A stretch of DNA of 64,000 nt from Aphelocoma coerulescens (Eukaryota; Chordata; Aves; Passeriformes; Corvidae): NCBI RefSeq assembly GCF_041296385.1, contig NC_091014.1:19753578-19817577 (forward strand), written 5' to 3'. The first letter of the stretch is position 1. The number at the start of each line of letters is the position of its first letter. This document shows positions 25,801 to 37,919 of this stretch, piece by piece. A program made the translations under genes and the position numbers. The notes beneath the pieces were generated by a model. The model was not told the origin of the DNA and made no database searches. It was given only the letters and a program-made list of their open reading frames with translations.

Positions 25801-28559
25801 TGGTTTAAGTTTTCGCATCAAGAGCAGAGTTTTCTTCTAATGGCTGTTGCATGAAAGCAGATTTTCTCTACTTACTGGCTTATCTGTAATGTTTTGCATG
25901 GATTTCTAGATTGAAGTTCCTCTCATTAATAAAAATTGAGATAGCTAGCAATTCTCTCAAAGCTAGGTTTATGTCCTGAAAGTGTAACAGCCCAAGGAAA
26001 ATAATGCCCCAAGTTTGTGATTTAAATAATTCATTCCTAACAGTAAGTGAATATCATGTTTTCCAAGATAACATGTCAAAGTTTCCCAGAGATATTCATT
26101 CCAATGGCTCACATCTGATTATCTGTTGCATGGGAGTAAACACAAAGAAATTTTCCTTGCACAAGTAAATCAGCTCTGTCATCACGCAGCTATAAATTGA
26201 AGCACAATTGGCCCACCCTTTTATGATTTTCAAGTGTAATGGCTCAGCTCAGAACAGCACTAGGATAATATTTGCATATTTGGTCCATTTTAAAATCAAA
26301 TACCATTATTTAAATGATAATTGGAATACTTCCTTTAGTAAAACAGCATAAACAATACACATATGAATTAATCATCTTCCCTTATGAACTTTACAGTTCA
26401 ATGAAGAAGATCATTTAGCCAATGAACAACTACATTGATCAGCATAATATGAAGAAAATCCTTTTAGTGAAAACAGGGTTGACCTTGGTGCAGTCTTGTA
26501 ATATTTTTGCAACCTAAACTCCATTTGATAGTTTTCAAAGTATTTTTTTAAAGAAACAAGTGTCAGATCAGAGGACAAGGCAGTCTAAACCAATGTCCTC
26601 TCTGACTGTGAGTGAAAGAGGATGCCTAATTAAGCAAAATCATATAGACATGTATAATCTCTCAATCTGCTAAGTTCTTATGCTTCTTGTGTTCTGTGAT
26701 ACAGCTTTTCCAGTGGATTTTGAAGGCAGATGAGGCACTTGAGAGACCACACTTCTGTTACCCATTCAAAAATTTGCTCTGTTGGCTTAATTTTTCATTT
26801 TATTTTCCCAAAAAAATTTTGCAATTTTTATCTTTTCCCTTTTTCTGAACTTCAGAATGCATGTATACATTTTTGTTGTATTATGAATACATGACAGATT
26901 GCCTGATCACATGAAAAAGAAGTATATGCCAAAATCACCTTTGGCCTGGTGACCTTTCTAAGATTTTGATCTAGATTCCTCTTCAAGAACACTTATTCTA
27001 GACAACCAGATCAGCTCAGAGGCTAGCTCCTCCTTATAAAAGACCCTCCAAATGCTAACATTTTCTGTTGCTTCATTTCTGATAGCTATCAAAACATTCT
27101 GCTAGTTAGCCAAGGAACAAAGTACTAGAGAACTAAGTCCTCACAGCTGCTCAGGTGTTGCTTTAAAGCCAGGACACTGCACTCCATGCATCAGTTTGAA
27201 CCTTCTCCTCAGGAGGCTTGGATCCTGTAGGCTCTCGACACATCCAGTTCAGAGGGAGAGGCAACCCATAACTGCAGCTCAGATCTTGGGTGACCCGAGT
27301 CACTTCCAAGGGGCAAAGCTGTCTGTACTGACTAGTCAGACCAGATGTTCCAGTTGTGGACACATCTTGTTCAGGTGTCTGAATTTGGATAAGTCCAGGC
27401 AATATAGCTGAAAGACAAGTAATGTTAAACAGTTTAACAAATATCTGATGATGAATTTTATCGACATTTTTTGGTGGATTATATATATGGGTTTTTTTCA
27501 AATTCATTTCCTACACAAGTCTCAATAGAGTTTTTAAGTTGAAATAGATGTTTATGAAAAGCTATTTTCAAAGCTTCATGCCCACAGAACACTGGAACAT
27601 ATTTCACCTGTGCATGTGGAAGTGTCCTCACCAGACACTCTTCCATGCCCAGACAAACATCAGAGCAAAATGATCCCACTTGAGCAACGTGAGTAACCGT
27701 GTCTACAGAACACAGCTTGATTTTCAAAGGTCCATGAATGATTATAGCATTAAATGGTTCAAAAAAGTGGTTACTGGAAAAGTTGAGTAATTGATTGTTT
27801 TCTCAAAACTGAATTCTCTAGATATTTGACACAATAAAGGTACTAAATTTATCAAATAAAGCTTTTGGTGTGAATTAGTCACTCCATGACAGCTACAAGC
27901 ACAAAAAGACATAAACACACATCAAGTATTGCTTTGTGAAATTTGTCACAATTGACAGCCTTCTGGTAAGGTCTCTGACAGAATGTAAATGGGGTCTTTA
28001 TTATTCGAATAATGTAAAAAAAGAGGAATATGTCAAGTCTATTGAATTTATTTAGACTTTATCACTGTAGGGCCTTCAGTTATACTAAAACAGCCAAGTG
28101 CTTCCTACAAACATTTTTCCAGAGACAATATTCTACCTTTAGTTCACAAACAACAATTAATAACCTTTAAAATCTGAAAGATCATTTTAACTTTCTCCTA
28201 TTCGGTTTGTTTTTTAAACCTCAAAACAGAGGTAAAAAGATAAACTGTATTCAGAAAATAGCAAAGGAAGATTAGCCAAACAAATTCTCTTTACCCAAAA
28301 ATAGAAAAACTATTTGGCTTTATTTATTTATCTGTTTATTCATGCTCTCACAAAACATGCCAGAGAATTAATAATGTATTTTGCAAATAAGTTATGATCT
28401 AAGACATCAGTCTGAGAAAGCACATATGTATGCCTGATCAGGGAAGTACTTAGCCATATGCCCAGCTTCAGTAGGGCTCAAGCATATTCAATGGGATCCT
28501 TTCCAAAATTAGGACCTGAGGCAGTGAGATACTGAAGGAGAATATTAGCACAAAAAGTC
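19892..28559. other. Unique AT-rich DNA, no gene confirmed
   Basis: Apart from the T run at 21377, no known repeat was seen in about 8.7 kb. Open frames reach about 114 codons without family motifs. Minus-strand open segments with splice-like borders at 23781-23861, 23948-24097, 27336-27407 and 27515-27773 are discussed as low-confidence exon candidates. The palindrome at 28000-28013 is within chance expectation. Confidence 0.45.
21377..21397. repeat. Poly(T) run, 21 bases
   Basis: An uninterrupted T run. I see no recognisable retroposed body beside it. Confidence 0.9.
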
Positions 28560-28672
28560 ATGGAATCATAGAATCGTTTAGGTTGGAAAAGACCTCTAAA
28601 ATCATTGAGTCTGATCATTAACCCAGCTCTGCCAAATCCACCAGTAAATCATGTCTGTAAGTTCCACTGGAC
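28560..28672 (-). repeat. CR1 LINE fragment (3' region)
   Basis: The plus strand reads 'ggaatcatagaatcgttta', 'ggttggaaaagacctct', 'aaatcattgagtctgatcat', 'taacccagctctgccaaatc' and then 'aaatcatgtctgtaagttcc'. This is the reverse complement of the avian CR1 3' end, with the octamer-like 'aatcatag' at the left. It is 5'-truncated after about 110 bases and non-coding. Confidence 0.87.
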
Positions 28673-28879
28673 TAACTTATCCTGCAGAGTCAGACTGACC
28701 AAAAAATGTACTGAGGTAAAAAATAGACTATTTTTTAAAGGGAATATTTCAAGGATCTCACTCACAGCACAGGCCCCTGTGCTGTGGTTGCATGACCAGG
28801 TTGGTGATGTGCCATGGGAAAAGGGTGAGTGGTGTGCGGGGACTGAGAGCTTGTGCTGGGCCTGAAAGATGAAGATGAA

Positions 28880-28903
28880 ACCACCACCACCACTACCACC
28901 ACT
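28880..28903. repeat. (ACC)n trinucleotide repeat
   Basis: ACC/CCA units with a single interruption (CTA). A short microsatellite with no coding context. Confidence 0.85.
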
Positions 28904-31900
28904 TGGTTGGAGCCTTACACATTCCCTCCGAGATGTGAATGTAGTGAATGGCTTTTCAGAACCTCCACATTCAGGTGCTGTTTGCCTTGATTTGCTAGGT
29001 AACCTTTTGCATGTTCATTCATTCTTTGGTTTTCTGGGATGTAATTTGTGGTTCTTAGGTTTGATTCTCATTCCTGCACTTATAGTCTCCATTTTTGTTG
29101 CTTAAGGAGTTTTACATGCTCATGACACTATTTTTAGAAGCATCAAGCCTTGTCTTTATTAGACAAATGTTTGACTGTTCTAGATTAAACTTTCTACTCA
29201 TCAATCATAAAATTTTGCTTCAAACATACTCCTTTCTTTAATGCAATTGCATTTATGGGGATTCACCTTTCCTCCCCATTTTTGTCACCAAAGATTTTTC
29301 TGTGAGAGCTATTTGTTACAATGGTTGACTCTGAAACCCTTTTTTGCATCTACTAAATAAACGGGCTCTGTCACTGATTTGTATTGAACATAAGCCCAGA
29401 AAGCAATAAAATCAATTGTAGAAAGAAAATTGCAATATTCTTGAATTCTGAAGTCAAGCTCAGCATCATCCTTATAGCAGAATGTGTTGCATGGGGAAAT
29501 AGCATTTGGGATTTTTGGCTCATTCTGTCCCTTCTTCAGTTGGCATATGCTGAAAACTGAAGAAGCACATTAGCAGCCAGACACTCACTATACTCAGGGG
29601 TCTCATTCCTCAAGCATACTTAGTACACTTAGGCACCAAATGGAGACCTTTTTTTTGGTGCTCAGATGAAAATTATGTGATTTAGGTATTTGAGAACGTG
29701 GTGCTGACAAGTTTGAAAGTAAAAGAGGAAAGCTGATGATCTTGATGCTTGATTCTTTTTGAAATCTATCTGTGAATTCTTGTGAACAAGGCAAACGTTC
29801 AAATTTCTTTGAATTCCCTAATATTTTTCCAGTGTGAGATGTTCCTTTGTGAGAGTTTTTCTTTAAAAAAAGCTACTAAGTCTGTCATTTGACCCATATT
29901 TATTTCAACTCTAATGCAGCACAAACAACCCGTACTACTTCATACCTCAGGTTACTCATTCCCACTCTTCCATCACTCCCTCATTTTGTCAGTACAACCA
30001 TTTGCAGGGCTTTGAAGAGAACTTGATTAGATAAGTGACCCGGGTTAAACATAAATCTTTCACATTTACTCATTTACAGAGTTATTTTTCAGCTATATCT
30101 ACTCCTGATCCAGATGACCACATGAGCCCTAGTCTGATGTGGATGTGAGGTGGTGGAAGAAACACATCAGGTGCCTGTCACTGCAATTGGCACTGTGAAT
30201 GGCTTAAACAAACTGTGAAAATGCACCAACCCATCTGCTCTTCTTCCCCTCTCTCCATGGCTGTCAAACAAGGACCTTTTCTTTTCTACCCTCCAAAAGA
30301 GCTATGTCTTTAATTTGGTTAGTTCTTCAGCCTGTCTCATGATGTTGCAGCTGGAGAGGCTGAGATGGGACAGCATGTCGGACTGTGTTTGGAGGATCAG
30401 GCAGGATCCTATATGTCAGACCCCAGTGCGTGAGCTGGGTGAGGAGCACTGCATAGGCTGCAAAAGGTGAAGAAACACCTAGAGATCTTCCACCTGTGGG
30501 ACAATGTGGGAACAGGTGGTGAGGTGAGGATGAAAAGGCGGAGTCAGGGATGGCAAAAAAATAAACATCAGTTTTGAACCCCTCTTGATTATTGAGCTGA
30601 CCACTCTTTATACAAAAGCCTGAAATCAGGTTAAGGCACATAATTCTAGGCAGAATATTTACACTGAAGCTGACTGCAGTTTAGCTCCCCCATTCAAATT
30701 TCACATGTTTCAGTTATTTTATCCTGCTTTTCTTGAGAGAGACCATTAAAATAAACCCCAGGAAGAACTGTGGGCTTGAGTCTTGTGCACTCCATGTGAC
30801 TTCAATGCCCGGTTTTTACTAGCAGTCTTAGTTTACGCACTGGTCTCCCTTTTGGCAGGCCGCTGCCAGTCCTGCTCCATTGCCTGTGAACTGGCTGCCC
30901 ACACAAATGCACCAACAAGCAGGAGACACGCCACAGTTGTCAGGCAGTCCTGGGCTGTGTGTTGATTGCTGGGGCAGATTACTCAGAGCAGAGCAACCAG
31001 AAGCCATGATGTCCTGCTGCAGCCCTAAGACATGCAGGTGACAACCTGCTCTCCAGGAGTTTCCCAAGGTATGTTCATCATGAGGCCCCTGACTCAAGTG
31101 TACCCCTCTCTGGCCCTCTATCTCTGGTTTCATAGTGCAAGGCAAAAACACAATAACAAGAATTTCAGTTCTGGGGGGGATGCTGGTAGGTGAAGGAATT
31201 CAAACAACTAACAGTTACCCAGGAAAATGTGTTGCATATTTTTGAAGAGAATTGAGCCGTGAGGTCTCAAATTTCTATTGGAAATTCTTGTTAGATATGA
31301 CAAACATGGTTTGAATTTACACTAGTTTAATCAAGGATATTCACTCATCACCCACTGACATTTTTTCTCCCAGGATAGCATTTACCAAATAAGATTTCTT
31401 GGGCGTTTAAGAATTATTTTTAATTTAATTCAGTTATGTTTAATTTAATTCATTTAAATAAATAATTTCAAGATTTTTGAGCCGTTTTTAAATCATTAAC
31501 CCATAAATTTACTTACTATAAGGGATTTTCAAAACTCTTAGGGTTCTAATTAAATCACAAAGCCTGTTTGGACGTGATCATCGTGAGTGTTAAATTGACT
31601 TCTTGAGAGCCATTAACTACACATGATAATGTCAGGTGTTTTACTTTTTTCTTTAAGTGACAGGAGAAATGAGAAATTCAGCTGCTGCAAGCTTGAGCTT
31701 AAAAAACCACTAAACTGAAATAATTTGCGGTTAAAGGTTCGTTTCTTTAACCTTTTGTTCAATAAAAACTCAGAACCGGTTAACTCAACAGCTGAAAACA
31801 CATTTAATCTTGATTGCTTCATTCTAGCATTACTTAATTTAATTCTTTTATCTTTATCCCTAGCTTTGAAATCTTACCAGCTCTTTCCAAGCCACTGTGA

Positions 31901-33884
31901 TTGATAGTCATATTACTCTCATGTGAATTGGTAGTGAAGGTGATGTTTCTCTGCTTTGAAAGCAACACCACAAATGAAATTGAAACCCATACTTTTAGAA
32001 AGAGAAAGAGTGCTTATGATTTGGGTAAAATTATCAACCTTGGTGCCAATACAAAAATTGAAGTATAACAGTAGCTTCATTCACTCATATCCTACATTTA
32101 ATTTACATTTTATATCAACCCTTAAGTGCCAATTTTAATGCTAAATGAGCTGTTACTTTGGAAATAGATTATCTGGTTTGGTGGAGTGCCAGAAACTTTA
32201 ACATCTAGTTCAGCACAAGGATAGCTGAAGAAAGCCATCTTAAATGTAACAGTTTTCAAGGACAGTGGGAATATATTGCTCTATTCAGGAAACTCTGTAT
32301 GCTAGACACATGCTGTTTATGGTTTCTATGGACTGAGAAGTGGTAAAGCACTCCACAAGCATTTACTCAACATTTCCATTACTCAGATAGCCTCGGTATT
32401 AGCTTGTCCAAGCATGTGCATCTTTTCAGCTCTTCCATCTCAACTGATTCAGAGATCTAGTTTTACTACAACATACTCACAGCAACAACAGCAAAGAGAC
32501 TAGGGGTCCACACCAAGGTTCAGGTTACTGATTTTGTGTCAAGGCTGGCAATAAGACAGCACCGCAGAGCTGAAGCCTCAGAGAGCAGTGTGGGTGGCTT
32601 CTGCAGAAGTACCTGAAATCAGTCCACTTTGGAGCTTCAAGTCCACCCTCTGCCTGCCTGGGCATGTCCCAGTTTGTGCATTTGGGCACCAACCTTCTGG
32701 CTAAGCAGTTCAGAGATGTCTAGGGAAATACCTAAATGTCTCCTAACTTTCCTAGGTGAACCATCAGGCATGTTCAGAGTGTGTCTGACACACTCTTTTA
32801 GGAAAACCTAAAAGTTATTATTTTCATTCAGAAACACTTATTCACCATCCTTGTGGGAGCCAACCAGTTTGATCACCATCCTAGATACTCTCCATCTTGA
32901 AGGGAGTGAGTCTATAGCTCCTACTGGCAAATCACTGTGGTGGACACCAGCCATGAGGTGGCTTTCCACAGAGGCTGGGCTACTTCACAGAGGAGAATGA
33001 AGGATTTGTGCAACCAGAGAGAAAACAAAGGAAAAAGGTGCACCTCTATCTGCCAACATAAAGGGTGATTACCCATAAAGAAAATCTTAGATTGTCTTTT
33101 GCTTCCACAAATGCTTGTAGATTTATTCAGTGATTAACTTTTTAATGTGACATTCCTAGATTAAGGACTACAGAGGAAGTCAAACTTATTTACATAATTT
33201 GTATTACATTAGCATCTAGAGTCCCTAATAAGGTTGATCTCTAATATTCTAGTCAAGGTATTCATTTGTTGAAGGACATTCCCTAATAGTTTACAATTTA
33301 ATAAAGAAAACACAGCAGTCAGGGAAGGATGGAGGTCTTATGATGTATATGGGTTTAGACCATTACGGACCCTTTTCCCCTTGTGTGAATTTCACTTAAA
33401 TTTATATACTTTTGTCTCTCCTATTTTCATGATGAGCTGAAATTCTGTACACACCAAAACATCCAAAATTTTTCTAATATCTACCATCATGCAGGTATTA
33501 TTTCTGAAGGGCATTAGCAAGACACGACATACTGAAACTATTCTTTGTATCAATAAAAACAGACTCTAAATGAGGTGCATAAACTCAGCCATGTAACATT
33601 TTGCATTTGAAAGATTTACAGGCTACTAAGCATACAAACTACCCTAGATCTGCAAAGACCATAAAACATATCCCTACAAACTGAAAGCACTAACAATTCT
33701 GGGATATTAAATTTGATTAATGATATCAATGGCTGTAAACATTTGTTTTTCAGATTTTGACCCTAAACAATGCATGAGCCACTGAAAAACCAGCACTCAT
33801 CACATGTAATTTACAGTCCTGTCTTCTTCTGCTCTGTCTTTTCAATAATGCTCAAAGTTTTGCCAGAGTTAGACCTAGCCACTA

Positions 33885-33899
33885 TTTTTTTTTTTTTTT
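33885..33899. repeat. Poly(T) run, 15 bases
   Basis: An uninterrupted T run in unique sequence. Confidence 0.85.
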
Positions 33900-34386
33900 G
33901 GTATGAGGCTTTGTAACAAGAAGAGTTGATTTTGATAATTCATAGAAATTAAATCAGTGCTGAAGCAATGACCTATTAACCTTGGAAGAAGGGATCACAG
34001 TAGGCAAGATGTGAACTGAGGCCTGTCCTGCTTTTAGAGGCACAGGTTTTCACATTAGTAGACATTCTACCTATGCCATGCAAGCTATGCTAGTTTGAAT
34101 TCACTCAAACTACATGAAGCCAAATCAGTGTGCTGCATGCACTGCCCTTGAGATTCATTTGGAATAAAATCTGTATCAATCTGTGTACCAGAGCTCTTCC
34201 TCATTCTCTTCCTTCATTCTTTGTGCACACTTCAAACCCTGTGGAAAAATCTTTTGACAAGTAGGCAATCTGTCCCTTTGATTGTATGCACCTCTCTGGA
34301 CCCAACTTCAAGAATCATTAGAAGCAGGTGAAATTTTGTTATCAGTGATGAAAGATTCTTTGTATTATTATGTTGTCTAAAATATT

Positions 34387-34416
34387 CTCTCTCTCTCTAT
34401 ATATATATATTTTTTT
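34387..34416. repeat. Compound CT/AT microsatellite
   Basis: Six CT units followed by six AT units and a short T run. Simple repeat. Confidence 0.9.
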
Positions 34417-34486
34417 AAAAGAAAAGACTAAAGAAACTCACTAGTTCAACTAAAGATCTTTGTGGGTGAACGGGAGGAAAAGTGTC

Positions 34487-34648
34487 ATGTCTCCTCTGTG
34501 ATGTCCAGAACTGCACACAGGATACAAAATGAGGCTGGACCAACACTGAATACAGAGGGATAATTACTGCTTTTCACCAGCTGTTTATGCTGTGCTTGAT
34601 GCACCCCAGGATGGGGTTTGTTTTCTTGGCTGCCAAAGCAAATGTCGC
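34487..34648 (-). repeat. Old CR1 LINE fragment
   Basis: The plus strand keeps, in order, 'gtccagaactgcacacagg', 'gaggctggaccaacactgaa', 'agagggataatta', then 'gatgcaccccaggatggggt' and 'ttcttggctgccaaagca'. This matches the reversed CR1 region that reads 'ccagaactgaacacag…', 'aggtgcggcctcacca', 'caggatgccattggcc', 'ttcttggc'. It is divergent and lacks the 3' end, so it is older than the other copies here. Confidence 0.65.
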
Positions 34649-36014
34649 ATATTTGCATATGTATTATTGCATTGTATTCGTACTCAAGCCTCCTAGTTCT
34701 TCAAAGATCCAAGAAAACTACTATATAGAAGACCATTAAGTAAAAACTAGATTAGCCCTGAATCATGCTGGAAAAAGGAGTATGTGGTAGGAGATATTAA
34801 CAAAAGCTTTTTCAGATATTAACTGGACATCACGGTTGGCAATGCAAGTTTCTTGCTCTGTTTCAGAAGTTTGATATACTACTAACATTAAGCCCAATTT
34901 TGTGGCTACACTGAATGTAGCAGAGCCCAGGATAGGTTAAGATTCTAAAAAATTAAAATATGAAGGTGGGAAAGATAGAGTTGTGGAGTATTTTCTAAGA
35001 GCAAATATGTAGAGAAGGATCCTGATGGAAGAGGCTGAGGATGCTGGGCCAGATCCCTGCCTTTCAGCCCCTGCCCTCCCTGCTTCTGCCTGTGCAGGGG
35101 GCTGCCAGGAGCCATGGCCACCCCTCTGCTCCCGCTTTGCTCACAGCTCTGCACCCTCTTGGCGCCTCTTCAACCACCTCTACCCAGCCTATACAAATGG
35201 CTTTCAAACTATAGGTAAGCAGAAATATGTCACAGTTGTGAGGGAAAAGGCAACAAGAAGGAAAAAAGTAATTTAGGTGGAGGAGATGAGGACTTCTCCC
35301 ATCTTTATAGTTTGCAGACTGCTTTAATTCTTGTCTGTGAGTAGCTCCCACAGAGCAAGTAAAACTACAGTGAACTATGACATAATTGAGGAAAAAAACA
35401 GGATCTTATTTGATGATGACCATATACTCCTGTCTGCCAATAAAATTACACACTCACATTTATTTCTGCTTTCACTGTAACCACTCATACCACTTTTCTG
35501 CGGTTTTATTTTTAAAAGTTTAAAGAGTCTGAAATAATACATTATCTAGTCAGATTTTTATATGTACTTCAACAGTGAAGGCACAAAAGGACTGTTTTGA
35601 CAATTTGCTGAAAATGCTGCTATAGTTTCTAGCTGTGAAACTGAACTTACATTACCTCAACTGACCGGACCCGTAGCAGACTCTCAGATGGAATGTATGC
35701 ATCACTCTTTGCCAATTCAGAGGTTATTTAATACGGTATGTCTGGAACCAGCCTTTTTGTTGAAATTGTTTTGGCTAAGAAACTATCCAGATGAGTCTAC
35801 CACAAAACTATGTGCTTTGACTGGGATTTTCAGTCGGTCTGGAATCGCTCTGCTCAAAAACAGCAGTGTTAGAGATTACTTATTTTGGAGAATATATCTG
35901 AAATCAAAGGTTTGGTTTGGTTTTGCTCATTTTTATTTTATTTATTTATATATAGGATCAGTGTAACTCACGTATGCATATATTATTGTATACAAAACAA
36001 CTTTACCTTTTTCA

Positions 36015-36057
36015 CTGTCTCTGCTAAAAGTATTCAATAAAATATTAGCAGAGACAG
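36015..36057. repeat. Perfect 13-bp inverted repeat (hairpin)
   Basis: CTGTCTCTGCTAA (36015-36027) is the exact reverse complement of TTAGCAGAGACAG (36045-36057), with a 17-base AT-rich loop that contains AATAAA. Pairing does not extend beyond 13 bases. A mixed-composition perfect stem of this length is unlikely by chance. Confidence 0.88.
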
Positions 36058-36670
36058 GCTGATAAAGATAGGGAAGAACTTTAATTTAGTCAGGTGGATG
36101 GAAGATATAATTTTTCAGTATTCTGTTTAGCCATGAATCATATTATCCAGAAATGGTTAGTTCCTATGTTAATGGGAATAGCTGATGTATTGCAGTAAGT
36201 GCTGGCATTTTTCTGCTGTGATGGTTTTCTATTCAGACTAATGAGCATTTTTCTTTTAAATTGGTTGCACTGTTTAATTCATTGTCATCCTCTTTGACAC
36301 TCCAGAACAAATTTTGCTCCATCATACTTGTGAAAATCTAGCTATCTGTTCTTGTCAATGGTAGACCTTGATTTGTCCAGTGTTTTAAACAAGACTTTAG
36401 GCAAATTTCCATCACACAATGATAGCTAAGAAGAATCTGAAGGGTTGGGCTTTTATTTCTTTATGTTGGTGAAAGAAAGAGCCTTTGGTCTTATATAGTT
36501 AAAGGTACTATTTCATACCTAAGTGTACAGCTATGTATATAATAGCCTACAGTAAGTAATGAGTCTGAGTTATCCTCGAAAACAGCAATCATGGTGAGTG
36601 AAATATTAAGCCCAAGTCAATAGTCATTGCTGAAAAAGCAGAGCTTATTAGCCTGGGCATGACAGCCCCT

Positions 36671-36687
36671 CTGCTGCTGCTGCTGCT
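36671..36687. repeat. (CTG)n trinucleotide repeat
   Basis: Just over five CTG units. Read on the minus strand it makes a serine run in a chance open frame, which I do not treat as a gene. Confidence 0.85.
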
Positions 36688-37885
36688 TCTCTTTGAAAGG
36701 TGACTGAAAGGCTGTGTACTCTGGCAGGAAGGTGTCGATGAATTTAGTGGAGGTAACCTTAGGTACAACCTCACCTGCCCCACAGCTGGGACATAGAGAG
36801 AAGTGGCACTTGTGGAAGAGGCAGAGAAAATGAGTGTGTCAGCTCCTCCCTCAGACACTGGAGTTCACAATCTGGCATATTAATTTGAGCTGCTTTTCTT
36901 GGATGAGATTTGTCTGGATGGTTTTTCAAGTCCTGCGAGGTAGATTGAATTCAATTTTTCATCTTACTCATCATTAAGTGTGTAATGGGCAGTTTCAGGC
37001 TTGTAATGAAACTAGGTCAAACAGTAGCTGGATTGTATAAGCTCCAAATATCTGGTTCACTAGAGTCTGGTATGTTTTAAATGAGAATAGATGGTATTTT
37101 GATGTACCTTAAAAAGCAGAAAAGGATAAATGTACATTAGCCATGAATAGATTTTTCTTATAAAATATGCTGGATATCAATTATGTCCCAAGTCCAGAAT
37201 TTCCCTCTTCAGGCCTTTGGGATGTGGTCACAAATGCAATTGCAATGACCAAAATTCAAATTATATAGTTTAAATCCTGCCAGCTGTCACTGCACTAATT
37301 CTAACCAACATCACAGAAAAGATACATTGAAGTCCAGAATTTAAGTCTATATGGGAATATAATGCAAAGTAGCATAAAATCTTTATATAGTCCCCCAAAC
37401 ACTCATTCAGTGTTACAAGTACTTTGTCCAGCTTGTGATACAATAGATAATACACCATGAAACGATCTCTAGCAAAGTTAATGTGGAAAAAAAAAAAAAG
37501 TCCAAACCAAAAGAGTTCACCATTCTCATTTTTGAAATATTAAACAGGTCTTTCAGGCCCACAGATGAAGAAAAACATACAAATTACGATTTGTACAGTT
37601 TGCAAATGCACATCTTTGTACAATGTTCGTAACAAAGGAAATAGAAACAAAGAAGTGTATGCTAGACACTGAAATACCACATTCCTAGGCACAGTCTTGG
37701 GGTTCTCATGTCAGCATTCCTGCTGAGCCCTCAGCAAGCCACCAAGCCATGCTCCACCATTTCTCTTCACACCTTTTATTTCCTCTGAGCTTCTCTGGAT
37801 CAAAACTGCTTTTTGCCCTGTGCTTACAAGAGCACTTGATTTAATCGGGAACTAGATAATGAATTATGGTAAGACCCCCTAGTTG

Positions 37886-37919
37886 TGATAGATAACAGGC
37901 TATGATAGATAACAGCATA
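37886..37919. repeat. Two-copy 17-bp tandem repeat
   Basis: TGATAGATAACAGGCTA is followed directly by TGATAGATAACAGCATA. A small local duplication. Confidence 0.85.

Larger units (their letters stand above)
28673..34386. other. Mostly unique DNA, no gene confirmed
   Basis: Includes the ACC repeat at 28880 and a 15-T run at 33885-33899. GC-richer patches near 30330-30500 and 30800-31130 carry overlapping open frames of 60-107 codons on both strands without a family motif. Minus-strand segments at 29267-29330 and 29620-29872 belong to a low-confidence exon chain reported as a finding. Confidence 0.45.

Noticed and set aside
28000..28013. ATTATTCGAATAAT palindrome
   Set aside because: A 14-base palindrome is expected several times by chance in a window of this size.
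28105..28200. 37-base minus-strand segment with a good acceptor (ATCTTTCAG) and donor (GTAGAA)
   Set aside because: Stops in all three frames; it served as a reminder that strong-looking splice sites occur by chance.
36589..36858. Serine-rich 89-codon minus-strand open frame
   Set aside because: The serine run comes from the CTG microsatellite and no splice or promoter context supports a gene.
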